Origin: Nocardia wallacei
GTDB lineage: Bacteria > Actinomycetota > Actinomycetes > Mycobacteriales > Mycobacteriaceae
Assembly: GCF_014466955.1 (NCBI RefSeq)
Contig: NZ_AP023396.1
Span: forward strand, 1,550,001-1,614,000
Direction: 5' to 3'
Length of the DNA: 64,000 nt
Shown here: one piece after another, positions 34,852 through 42,211 of the stretch
Numbering within the stretch: the first letter of the stretch is position 1
Layout: each line of letters starts with the position of its first letter
The notes under the pieces: generated by a model
What the model saw: only the letters and a program-made list of their open reading frames with translations
The model's database searches: none
What the model was told of the DNA's origin: nothing
Program-made: the position numbers and the translations under genes

Positions 34852-35160
34852 GTGTCCACCGCGACCGTTTCTCGCGTGACATGCTGCACGACCGTGGCCC
34901 CGACCTCCCGCACCCGGGGAGTCACCCTCAACCTGCCCTGCCGGGTCGGCGACCCCGACCTGTGGTTCGCCGAGAGCCCCGCGCAGCTGGAGGAGGCGAA
35001 GGCCCTGTGCGCCACCTGCCCGATCCGCAAGGGCTGCCTCGCGGCCGCCCTGGACCGTGGCGAGCCCTGGGGTGTGTGGGGCGGTGAGATCTTCGACCAG
35101 GGTGTCGTGATCGCCCGCAAGCGCCCCCGTGGCCGGCCGCGCAAGGTTGCCGTGGCGTGA
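34852..35160 (+). CDS. whiB7: WhiB7 transcriptional activator of intrinsic antibiotic resistance
   Basis: A 102-residue iron-sulfur regulator. Four cysteines bind [4Fe-4S]: LPCRVGDP, CATCPIRKGC; GVWGGE is the conserved WhiB turn, and RKRPRGRPRK at the end is the AT-hook. WhiB7 binds the primary sigma factor and activates genes for ribosome protection and efflux. It starts with GTG at 34852 after GAAGGAG. It is separated from uvrD2 by a 577-nt leader with a uORF and hairpin. ABC1 kinase (35250), convergent, is a known neighbour; the ABC-F gene at 52437 is a plausible regulon member. Confidence 0.95.
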   Translation: MSTATVSRVTCCTTVAPTSRTRGVTLNLPCRVGDPDLWFAESPAQLEEAKALCATCPIRKGCLAAALDRGEPWGVWGGEIFDQGVVIARKRPRGRPRKVAVA

Positions 35161-35186
35161 TGGCTACGCACGACTCGAATATCGAC

Positions 35187-35221
35187 CGAGCCCCGCATCT
35201 CTGTCCGAGGTGCGGGGCTCG
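35187..35221. terminator. bidirectional terminator between whiB7 and ABC1 kinase
   Basis: CGAGCCCCGCA (35187-35197) and TGCGGGGCTCG (35211-35221) form an 11-bp perfect stem with a 13-nt loop that can add CTC/GAG pairs. It is followed by CCCTTTC on plus. It lies between two convergent genes. Confidence 0.8.
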
Positions 35222-35249
35222 CCCTTTCGGTCGGGTCGGTCGCCCGAAT

Positions 35250-36593
35250 TCAGCTGGCGGTGCGGTATTCGGCGTAGCCGGGCACCCAGTCGTGCATCAG
35301 TTTCATGAACGGCACCTCGGCGTCGAGCTGCGCGCAGATGCCGATCGAGCCCATCAGCACCCGGAAGATCATCACGTCTTCAGGCGGAAGTTGCAGGGAC
35401 ATACCGGTTTTCATCTCGGGACGGCTCACGTCGGTGGCCTTGCCCGCGACCCGCTGCATCCACTTGCGGGTGAAGTGGAACGACTCGGTGCGGATGGGAT
35501 CGGTGAACGGGCGCAGGTAGTCGGCGATCTCGCGATGGCTGACGGTGCGGCCGGGGATGACGAAACCGTTGGCGTACATCATGTCGGTCAGCTCGTCGAA
35601 GCGGTCCTCGACAGCCAGGGCCACCATCTGCCCGAGGATGGGCGGGAAGCCGTCGGGCAGCGGGGCGCAGGCGCCGTAGTCGATGACGGCCAGGCGGTCG
35701 TCGGCCAGCACCATGAAGTTGCCGGGATGCGGGTCGGCGTGCAGCTTGCCGACGATCGCGGGGGCGGAGAAGTGGAACTCGCCCATCAGCTCCGCCACGC
35801 GATTGCGCAGTGTGACGGTGCCCTCCGGATCCTCGTTGCCACGCTTGATGATCGCGGAAACCGGTGTGCCGTCCAGCCATTCGGTGACGATCACCTTCGG
35901 GGCACTGGCGACCACCTTCGGCACCACGAAGCGTGGATGCCCGTCGAAGGCCTTGGCGAACGCGCGCTGATTGGCGGCCTCGGTGCGGTAGTCGAGTTCC
36001 TCCTCGGTGCGCTCGGTGATCTCGGCGAGAATCGGCTTCACGTCGGCGCCGGGGATGACGGCGCCGATCATGCCGGCCATGCGGTTGAGCGTCTTCAGGT
36101 CGGCGCGCAGGGCTTCGTCGGCGCCCGGATACTGCACCTTCACCGCGACGGCGCGCCCGTCGGACCACTGCGCCTTGTGCACCTGGCCGATGCTGGCCGA
36201 GGCGGCGGGCTCGTCGTCGAAGTCGGCGAAACGCTGCCGCCAGGCCGTGCCCAGTTGCTGATCCAGTACGCGGTGCACGGCGGGTGCGGGCAGCGGCGGC
36301 GCCGCGGCCTGCAGTTTGGTCAGCGCCTCGCGGTAGGGCTCGCCGAATTCCTCCGGAACGGCGGCCTCCAGCACCGACAGCGCCTGTCCGAACTTCATCG
36401 CGCCGCCCTTGAGCTCACCGAGCACGGCGAACAGCTGCTCGGCGGTCCGCTGGTTCAGTTCGGCGTTGATCTCGGTCCGATCGCCCCCGGCCAGCCTGCG
36501 GCCGAATCCCATCGCCGCCCGGCCGGCGATCCCGAGCGGAATCTTGGCCAGCTTGGCATTGCGGGACGAAGGCCGACGCACAATCTCAGACAC
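35250..36593 (-). CDS. ABC1/UbiB-family atypical kinase (Rv3197-like)
   Basis: A 447-residue protein kinase-like fold: GELKGGAMKFGQ (the KxGQ motif), PAASASIGQVHKA (alanine-rich nucleotide loop), AVKVQYPG (lysine), EELDYRTEAANQ, KLHADPHPGNF (catalytic loop) and VIDYGACA (metal-binding DYG). No membrane helix. The M. tuberculosis homologue Rv3197 is reported to contribute to macrolide resistance downstream of whiB7; the same layout is here, convergent with whiB7. The start is a GTG after GGTGAGGTG. The 298-nt gap upstream (36594-36891) should hold its promoter. Confidence 0.9.
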   Translation of the reverse strand: MSEIVRRPSSRNAKLAKIPLGIAGRAAMGFGRRLAGGDRTEINAELNQRTAEQLFAVLGELKGGAMKFGQALSVLEAAVPEEFGEPYREALTKLQAAAPPLPAPAVHRVLDQQLGTAWRQRFADFDDEPAASASIGQVHKAQWSDGRAVAVKVQYPGADEALRADLKTLNRMAGMIGAVIPGADVKPILAEITERTEEELDYRTEAANQRAFAKAFDGHPRFVVPKVVASAPKVIVTEWLDGTPVSAIIKRGNEDPEGTVTLRNRVAELMGEFHFSAPAIVGKLHADPHPGNFMVLADDRLAVIDYGACAPLPDGFPPILGQMVALAVEDRFDELTDMMYANGFVIPGRTVSHREIADYLRPFTDPIRTESFHFTRKWMQRVAGKATDVSRPEMKTGMSLQLPPEDVMIFRVLMGSIGICAQLDAEVPFMKLMHDWVPGYAEYRTAS

Positions 36594-36891
36594 CTCACCA
36601 TCATGGCCGACGTACCGCGCGCTGTGCCATGTGAATCGGGTGAACTTATCCCCCTCTCACGATGGTGTCGTCGGTCACAATCCTCACTTCCGCCTCATGA
36701 TTTCCGCAGTGCGCCGGGGTCCACGCGGTCCGCCGAGGACCTGTCGCCACGACCGTCACCCGATACGCCGAGAACCGGCTCGACACCTCGGTGACACATC
36801 TCACCACCGCATTTCCCGCCGTGCCACGCCGCCCGACCAGCCGCTGACTCTCGATCAGCTGGTCGGTCGGCGAGCGGTGTGCTACCTGCGT
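36594..36891. other. 298-bp gap upstream of the ABC1 kinase gene
   Basis: Lies between the ABC1 kinase start and the 3' end of the Rv3196-like gene. Its sequence must hold the promoter of the kinase gene, but I could not see a clear -10/-35 pair or an AT-run box comparable to the one before whiB7. Confidence 0.4.
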
Positions 36892-37809
36892 TCACTGGTT
36901 CCCATGGACAGACGGCCTGCGCGGCACGCGTTCCGATGCCCCGCCCTGTTCTGCGGGCGGGGCGGTGAGGATGGCGCGGCAGCCGCAGGCCGGGTGCGGG
37001 GACCAGGTGCGGCGGTGGATGTGGTGCGTGTCCGGGTCGAGTTCCAGTGTGGTGTCGAGGGTTCGGGGTGGGGTGTCGGCGGCGCCTGCGAGGACGAGTT
37101 CCAGGTCGCGCAAAGCCAGGGCGGCGGTGGCGGCGATCATGGCCGGCGAGCCATAACCGATGCGGTCGAGGAGTTGGGCGGCCAGGTGCGGCCATTCGGC
37201 GTCCAGGTCCCGGCGGGTGAGGTCGGCGCAGCGCAGGCAGCTGGTGCCGCCCGGCAGCACCAGCGGGCCGACCACCCCGCGGCCGTCGCGGATGCGCACC
37301 TGCAGATGCGGAATCCGCCGCAGCACAAGGTCGTTGACCAGGTGCGGCTCGGGTACCAGCGCGTCGGCGAGCACCACCACGTCGGCGTCACGGCCCACGC
37401 CCGCGCCCGGAGTCAGATCACGGGACCGGCTGGGCCGCAGCCCCGATCGGCGCACGCCCGCGGCGAGGGCCTCCGACAGCGGGCCGCGCCCGTGCACATG
37501 TACCGCCCGCACCGCGCTCACCGACTCCCGCGGGCGCATCAGCAGTCCGGCGCGGTCGATCTCGCCGAGCAGCCGCAGCGCGTCGCTCGACGCGATCCCG
37601 AAACGACCTGCCTGCCAGATGATCTGCGGATGGCTGCGCAGACCGTCCAGTAGCTTCAGGAATTCGACGATCGGCTCGGCGCCGACTCCCGGTAGCCGCA
37701 CCACCACCGCCCGCTCCGGATCCCACCCCAGCTGCACCGCCCCCGAAGGGCGCCGCAACACCGCCACTCGCGGATGCAACATCGGCCCGCGCGGCCGAAA
37801 CATGGTCAT
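36892..37809 (-). CDS. ThiF-like / cyclodehydratase-leader-binding-type protein (Rv3196-like)
   Basis: A 305-residue protein resembling the E1-like ThiF or RRE fold found in peptide-modifying cyclodehydratases. It has an N-terminal winged-helix-like region (PIVEFLKLLDGLRSHPQIIW), ADVVVLADALVPEPHLVNDL, and a C-terminal zinc site built from CLRCADL (residues about 201-204) and CGCRAIL (about 277-279). It stands in the Rv3196 position next to the ABC1 kinase. A role in recognising a modified peptide is inferred from fold only. The start at 37809 has no clear ribosome site. Confidence 0.75.
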   Translation of the reverse strand: MTMFRPRGPMLHPRVAVLRRPSGAVQLGWDPERAVVVRLPGVGAEPIVEFLKLLDGLRSHPQIIWQAGRFGIASSDALRLLGEIDRAGLLMRPRESVSAVRAVHVHGRGPLSEALAAGVRRSGLRPSRSRDLTPGAGVGRDADVVVLADALVPEPHLVNDLVLRRIPHLQVRIRDGRGVVGPLVLPGGTSCLRCADLTRRDLDAEWPHLAAQLLDRIGYGSPAMIAATAALALRDLELVLAGAADTPPRTLDTTLELDPDTHHIHRRTWSPHPACGCRAILTAPPAEQGGASERVPRRPSVHGNQ

Positions 37810-38243
37810 GGCCGACAGTATTCGCGCCCACCGCCCCGGGCCAACGCCCGAAAGCCCTGGTTATCCACAGATTTCGGCTGTCATCCACAGGGTATTCGGC
37901 CAGGACATCCCCGTGTCCGCGCCCCGCTCGGTGGCGCCTTTCCCGCCGCCGCCCTCCGAAACCATCCCCAACTTGCCGGATCCGCACGGACCCGTCGAAC
38001 CGGCTTGTGGAAAGCACGCCGATCGGAACCCGCGGAGCACCAAGGTTTTTCCGCCTTTCGCGACAATCCGGACGGCACGACCGCGGGCGTGCGATTCACA
38101 ATCCGATCGGCCCGAACACGGTGATATCTCCAGACCATGGCTCCTCCCGGGTGACATCCGGCCGGGCCGGGAAAACAATGGTTGTCCCCTCGGGGATGCA
38201 CTGGCCCGGTCGGCCCGGCCCGGATTCGCCGCAAAGGAGCACC
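37810..38243. promoter_or_regulatory. 434-bp divergent gap with DnaA-box-like sites
   Basis: TTATCCACA at 37861-37869 and TCATCCACA at 37881-37889 are two 9-mers in the same orientation, 20 bp apart, the first a perfect DnaA box. A third, reversed TTGTGGAAA occurs near 38006. Further downstream is an apparent promoter area before the MaoC-like gene; I see no gene in it. Confidence 0.45.
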
Positions 38244-39254
38244 ATGGGAAGCGCATCCGTCGACGTCCCGCACGTGGCATCGAAGGAACAACTCCGGTCC
38301 CGCAACACCTTCACCGTGACCGCCGAGCACATCCGCGACTACGCGCGCGCGGTCGGCAACTCCGACCGCATTCATCTGGACGCGGACGCGGCCGCCGCGC
38401 GTGGCTTCGGCGCGCTGGTCGCGCCGCCGACGTTCGCCACCATGGTGTGGATGCGGGCCGAGGAGGAGACCCTGACCGCGATGGTGCCAGGTTTCCACAT
38501 CGGCCGCATCCTGCACGCCGATCGCGCCCTCGACATCGTCCGCCCGCTGGTGGCCGGGGACCGGGTGAGCTGCGATGTGCACTTCGAATCGTTCCGGCAC
38601 TACCGCGATTACGACATCGTCTCCATGGTGACCACCATGCGCGATCACCTCGGGCAGGTCATCGTGATCGGCTCGTCGACGCTACTGGTGCACACGCAGC
38701 GGCTCGCCGCCCGCCATCCCGGCGCGCACGGTGACGACCGCGGACTCGAACTCGTCCCCGCCCGGCGTCGCGCCCGCGTGCCGGGGCTGGGCGAACACCT
38801 GCCGATGCGGCAACGCGGAGTGGCGGTTCCGCGCCCGCGACCGGTCGTCGACTTCCAGGAGTTGCGGGTCGGCTACGAATTGCCGGTCCGGCGCCACGCG
38901 CTCGCGCCCTCCGACGTCATGGATCACGCGAGTGTGGTCGGCGCCCCGGGCCGTTTCGACGCCGACGGGCGCACGCCGGTCGGCGCGACACCGGGCATGC
39001 TGAGCCTGGGGCTGGCTGCCGGATATCTGTCGTCGTGGCTGGGCGATCCGACCGCGGTCGCCAAGTACCGGGTGCAGTACGCGCCGAAAATGCACTACCT
39101 GCCCGTGGGCACCGGCGAATCCACCTCGATCGAGTTCCGCGGCCGCGTCACCTGGCTCAACCCGACCCGCCGCACGGCGACCGTGGTCGTCGAGGCGATG
39201 GCGCAGAGCCGCAAGCTGTTCGGGTACGCCACGGCGGAGGCGCGCTTTCCCTGA
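38244..39254 (+). CDS. MaoC-like double hot-dog dehydratase
   Basis: A 336-residue protein made of two hot-dog folds. The first (residues 10-150) has the FAS1 dehydratase-type sequence FTVTAEHIRDYARAVGNSDR and GFGALVAPPTFA, with ADRALDIVRPLVAGDRV; the second (about 200-330) has RRHALAPSDVMDHASVVG and AAGYLSSWLGDPTAVAKY. This resembles HadA-HadB or (R)-specific enoyl-CoA hydratase fusions acting in fatty-acid or mycolic-acid metabolism. ATG 38244 has AAAGGAG. Convergent with the sigma factor gene, only 9 nt apart. Confidence 0.75.
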   Translation: MGSASVDVPHVASKEQLRSRNTFTVTAEHIRDYARAVGNSDRIHLDADAAAARGFGALVAPPTFATMVWMRAEEETLTAMVPGFHIGRILHADRALDIVRPLVAGDRVSCDVHFESFRHYRDYDIVSMVTTMRDHLGQVIVIGSSTLLVHTQRLAARHPGAHGDDRGLELVPARRRARVPGLGEHLPMRQRGVAVPRPRPVVDFQELRVGYELPVRRHALAPSDVMDHASVVGAPGRFDADGRTPVGATPGMLSLGLAAGYLSSWLGDPTAVAKYRVQYAPKMHYLPVGTGESTSIEFRGRVTWLNPTRRTATVVVEAMAQSRKLFGYATAEARFP

Positions 39255-39263
39255 GGCGGCCGA

Positions 39264-40217
39264 TCAGCCCAGCAGGCCGTCGAGCACCCGCGTGCTGGCG
39301 GGCTTGCGGAGTTTGGCCATGCTCTTGGTCTCGATCTGCCGGATGCGTTCGCGCGAGACGCCCAGGATGCGGCCGACCTGCTCCAGGGTTCGCGGTTCGG
39401 TGCCGTCGAGACCGTAGCGCAGCACGAGTACCTGCGCCTCGCGCTCGGCGAGCGTGGCGAGCACGTCGGCGAGGCGGCCCCGGATGAGGGAGTCGGCGAC
39501 CGTCTGCGCCGGGTCGGGGGAGTCGTCGGCGATGAGGGCGCCGAGTTCGGTGTCGTCGTCGCCGACCTGCAGGTGCAGCGAGATCGGTTCGCGGGCGTGC
39601 CGCAGCACCTCGCGGACCTTCTCGGCGGACAGGTCCAGTTCGGCGGCCAGTTCGTCGGCCGTGGCCTGGCGGCCGAGCTGCTGGTCCAGGGTGCGCTGGG
39701 CCCGGGTGATCCGGTGCAGGATCTCGGCCACGTGGGCGGGCAGGCGGATGGCGCGGCTCTTGTCATCGATGGCGCGGCCGACCGCCTGCTTGATCCACCA
39801 GGTGGCATAGGTGGAGAACTTCAGTCCGCGATGATGATCGAACTTCTCCACCGCGCGGATGAGACCGAGCGTGCCCTCCTGCACCAGATCCAGCAGCGAC
39901 ATGCCGGCCGGCGCCGGATAGCGCTTGGCGATCGAGACCACCAGGCGCAGATTGGCCTCGATCATGTGGTCCTTGGCGGTGCGGCCGGAGCGGGCCGCGC
40001 GGGTCAGCTCGCGCCGCTCGGCCGTGGTGAGTTCCGCTCCGTCCGTGGCGCTTTCGGCCAGCCTCCGCTCGGCCTCCAGCCCGACGGCCATCCGCTCGCC
40101 GAGCTCGAATTCCTGCTCGGCGGTGAGCAGCGCGGTGCGGCCGATGCGGTGCAGGTAGTCGCGGATCGGATCGGTGCTGACAGCCGCCGAGCGGTCGGTG
40201 GTGGGGCGAAAAGTCAC
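39264..40217 (-). CDS. group 2 RpoD-type sigma factor (SigB-like)
   Basis: A 317-residue sigma factor with region 1.2 (DPIRDYLHRIGRTALLTAEQ), 2.1-2.4 (LLDLVQEGTLGLIRAVEKF, then TYATWWIKQAVGRAI, the -10-binding helix), 3 and 4.2 (LEQVGRILGVSRERIRQIE). It lacks the long N-terminal region 1.1 of primary sigma factors, so it is a non-essential group 2 factor. It could drive promoters similar to the housekeeping ones in stress or stationary phase. It starts with GTG at 40217 with GGAGG 6 nt before; upstream is the 33-bp repeat array. Confidence 0.93.
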   Translation of the reverse strand: MTFRPTTDRSAAVSTDPIRDYLHRIGRTALLTAEQEFELGERMAVGLEAERRLAESATDGAELTTAERRELTRAARSGRTAKDHMIEANLRLVVSIAKRYPAPAGMSLLDLVQEGTLGLIRAVEKFDHHRGLKFSTYATWWIKQAVGRAIDDKSRAIRLPAHVAEILHRITRAQRTLDQQLGRQATADELAAELDLSAEKVREVLRHAREPISLHLQVGDDDTELGALIADDSPDPAQTVADSLIRGRLADVLATLAEREAQVLVLRYGLDGTEPRTLEQVGRILGVSRERIRQIETKSMAKLRKPASTRVLDGLLG

Positions 40218-40406
40218 GAAGGCCTCCGAGTGCGAGTGCGGCTGTGGGCTGTGCGAGGGGTAGGCGGCCGGTGGGCGGAACTGTACGGCGCGCGTCGCGC
40301 CGCCGGTGTGACGCCCATCCTACCGGCGGTAATCCCCCCGCACCCGCGCTCGTCCGAGGTCCACCAAATCGCCACGCCCACCCATATCGCGACCCGGCGG
40401 CCCCTT

Positions 40407-40713
40407 GTTGCCCCGCGGACTTGGCACCCCGGCGAATTCTGTTGCCACAGAGTTTGGCGCCCGGCGAGCTCTGTTGCCCTGCGAAGTCGTGCCGGGCCGG
40501 ATCGTTGTTGCCTAGTGGGGGCCCGCTGTCCGGCAGATCCTCGTTGCCTCGTGAATCGCCGCGCGGTGGATCCTCGTTGCCTGGTGATCCGCCGCGCGGT
40601 GGATCGTTGTTGCCTGGTGAATCGCCGTCCGGCGGATCCTCGTTGCCTGGTGAATCGCCGTCCGGTGGATCGTTGTTGCCTGGTGAATCGCCATCCGGCG
40701 GACCCTTGTTGCC
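40407..40713. repeat. 33-bp tandem repeat array (GTTGCC-anchored)
   Basis: GTTGCC recurs at 40407, 40441, 40473, 40507, 40543, 40576, 40609, 40642, 40675 and 40708. The last six are exactly 33 bp apart; the first four vary by 32-36. The unit continues as TGGTGAATCGCCGTCCGGTG then GATC. It fills the gap between the sigma factor start and the ArsR gene. No spacers as in a CRISPR. Confidence 0.9.
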
Positions 40714-40733
40714 CCGTCGCTATTCTGGGGCTC

Positions 40734-41066
40734 ATGGCGGAAAGTGTGGCCGCACCCGATCCTGAGTTGGTGCGTGCGTTGCGGGCGCTGGCGAATCCGC
40801 TGCGGCTACAGCTGTTGGCCTGGCTGCGCGATCCCGAACAGCACTTCCCGGTGGAGCGCGCGATCGCCGACATGAACGAGGTCGGCGTGTGCGTGAGTCA
40901 TATCCAGGAGAAGGTGGGGCTGGCGCAGTCCACGGTGTCGGCGTATCTGGCCGAACTCGAACGGGCCGGGCTGGTGCGGTCCACCCGGGTGGGCAAGTGG
41001 ACCCACTACAAGCGTGACGAGCGGCGCATCGCCCGGCTCGTCGCGGAACTCGGGCAGACCCTCTAG
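40734..41066 (+). CDS. ArsR-family transcriptional regulator
   Basis: A 110-residue winged-helix repressor. ALANPLRLQLLAWL is the first helix, EKVGLAQSTVSAYLAELER (residues about 61-79) the recognition helix, and RSTRVGKWTHYKRD the wing. The family senses metals or small molecules. Only one cysteine (VGVCVSH) lies near the recognition helix, so the usual arsenic/zinc site is missing and the ligand may not be a metal. Two palindromes at 41086-41129 lie just downstream, in front of the F420 oxidoreductase, which is the likely target. Confidence 0.88.
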   Translation: MAESVAAPDPELVRALRALANPLRLQLLAWLRDPEQHFPVERAIADMNEVGVCVSHIQEKVGLAQSTVSAYLAELERAGLVRSTRVGKWTHYKRDERRIARLVAELGQTL

Positions 41067-41085
41067 TCGCTCTCGAGCGGGAACA

Positions 41086-41129
41086 TATCGCACTTCCTCG
41101 ATAGTTCTAGGTATCGTACTTCCACGATA
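41086..41129. promoter_or_regulatory. two tandem ArsR operators
   Basis: TATCG-N8-CGATA occurs twice: 41086-41103 (inner CACTTCCT) and 41112-41129 (inner TACTTCCA), starts 26 bp apart. Inner sequences are also alike. They lie between the ArsR gene and the LLM-class gene. Confidence 0.7.
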
Positions 41130-41172
41130 TGACGATGCGTCTCGGCGCACGAACGGGAACGAGGAGATCGGC

Positions 41173-42048
41173 ATGGGCACCATCGACGGCCTGGACCTGG
41201 GGACATACGGCATCTACACCTTCGACTTCGAGCACCTGCTCGCCACCGGCATGCGCGAAGCCATCCGCGAACTCGAACGGCAGGGCTGGCGAGCCTTCTG
41301 GTTCCCCGAGGTCGGCGGGCACGAGGCGCTGACCCAGGCCGGGCACCTGCTCGCCGCCACCGAACGGATGCACATCGTCAACGCCATCGCGCAGATCACG
41401 CCGCGGACGCCGAGCGCGACCCACAGCGGCGCCGCGCTGCTGGCCGCGGCCTACCCCGATCGGCATGTGCTCGGGCTCGGCGTCGGAGCGATCGCACGCA
41501 AGCCACTGGCCGCCATGGCCGAATACCTCGACGAACTGGATGCCCTGACAGACGACGGCCGGCCGCCCATCCGCCGCATCCTGGCCGCCTACGGACCCAA
41601 GATGCTGGAGCTGGCCCGCGACCGCGCGGCCGGTGCGCACACCTATCACGTCACCGTGTCGCACACCGAGCAGGCGCGAGAGATATTGGGCCCCAACAGC
41701 TTTCTGGGAGTCGAACACGCGGTGCTGTTCGAGACCGATCCGGACCGGGCGCGCGAGATCGCCCGCGAGCACCTGGTGCCCTACCTGACCACGCCCTACA
41801 ACCTCGCCAAGTTCCACCGCCTGGGCTACACCGAGGCCGACACCTCGGGTGGCGGCAGCGACCGCCTCGTCGACGACCTGGTGTTCTGGGGCGAACCCGC
41901 GAGCATCGCCGACCGTCTGCGCGCCCACGTGGCAGCGGGGGCGGACCACGTCGCCGTGCAGGTCATCGGTGTCGAACCCGGTCGGTCGGCCGTCTCACAG
42001 TGGCGCACCCTCGCGGAAACCCTGCTCCCGCAACCTGTCACCGTCTGA
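41173..42048 (+). CDS. LLM-class F420-dependent oxidoreductase
   Basis: A 291-residue TIM-barrel protein of the luciferase-like family that use coenzyme F420 or flavin. LGTYGIYTFDFEHLL, WRAFWFPEVGGHEAL, IVNAIAQITPRTPSATHSGA, HVLGLGVGAIARKPL and FWGEPASIADRLRAHVAAGA fit the mycobacterial TIGR03620-like subgroup. The ATG at 41173 follows GAGGAG. It is downstream of the ArsR gene and its two operators, so it is probably induced by a small molecule. Substrate unknown. Confidence 0.85.
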   Translation: MGTIDGLDLGTYGIYTFDFEHLLATGMREAIRELERQGWRAFWFPEVGGHEALTQAGHLLAATERMHIVNAIAQITPRTPSATHSGAALLAAAYPDRHVLGLGVGAIARKPLAAMAEYLDELDALTDDGRPPIRRILAAYGPKMLELARDRAAGAHTYHVTVSHTEQAREILGPNSFLGVEHAVLFETDPDRAREIAREHLVPYLTTPYNLAKFHRLGYTEADTSGGGSDRLVDDLVFWGEPASIADRLRAHVAAGADHVAVQVIGVEPGRSAVSQWRTLAETLLPQPVTV

Positions 42049-42063
42049 GTACGCACTCCGGTC

Positions 42064-42148
42064 GCAACCTGCCCGGCGCAGCAACCTGCCCGGCGCAGCA
42101 ACCGGCCCGGCGCAGCAACCTGCCCGGCGCAGCAACCTGCCCGGCCCG
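42064..42148. repeat. 17-bp tandem repeat, five copies
   Basis: GCAACCTGCCCGGCGCA repeats at 42064, 42081, 42098, 42115 and 42132, nearly identical; one copy has G for T and the last has a changed end. The unit is not a multiple of three. It lies in the gap between the F420 oxidoreductase and the Rv3195-like gene. Confidence 0.92.
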
Positions 42149-42211
42149 CGTGGCCTGGGCACGCACTTCGATGCCGTTGTCCGGTCGTGGCGCGGACCGA
42201 GAGTGCGGTGG

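Noticed and set aside
37861..37889. Chromosome replication origin
   Set aside because: Only two or three DnaA-box-like sites, no AT-rich unwinding element and no dnaA/dnaN/rpmH neighbours.
40407..40713. 33-bp repeat array as a CRISPR
   Set aside because: Units abut each other with no unique spacers, and no cas gene is near.
40214..40873. 219-residue minus-strand frame rich in Arg-Phe-Thr-Arg-Gln repeats
   Set aside because: It is the antisense of the 33-bp array and overlaps the real ArsR gene; no domain and no convincing start.
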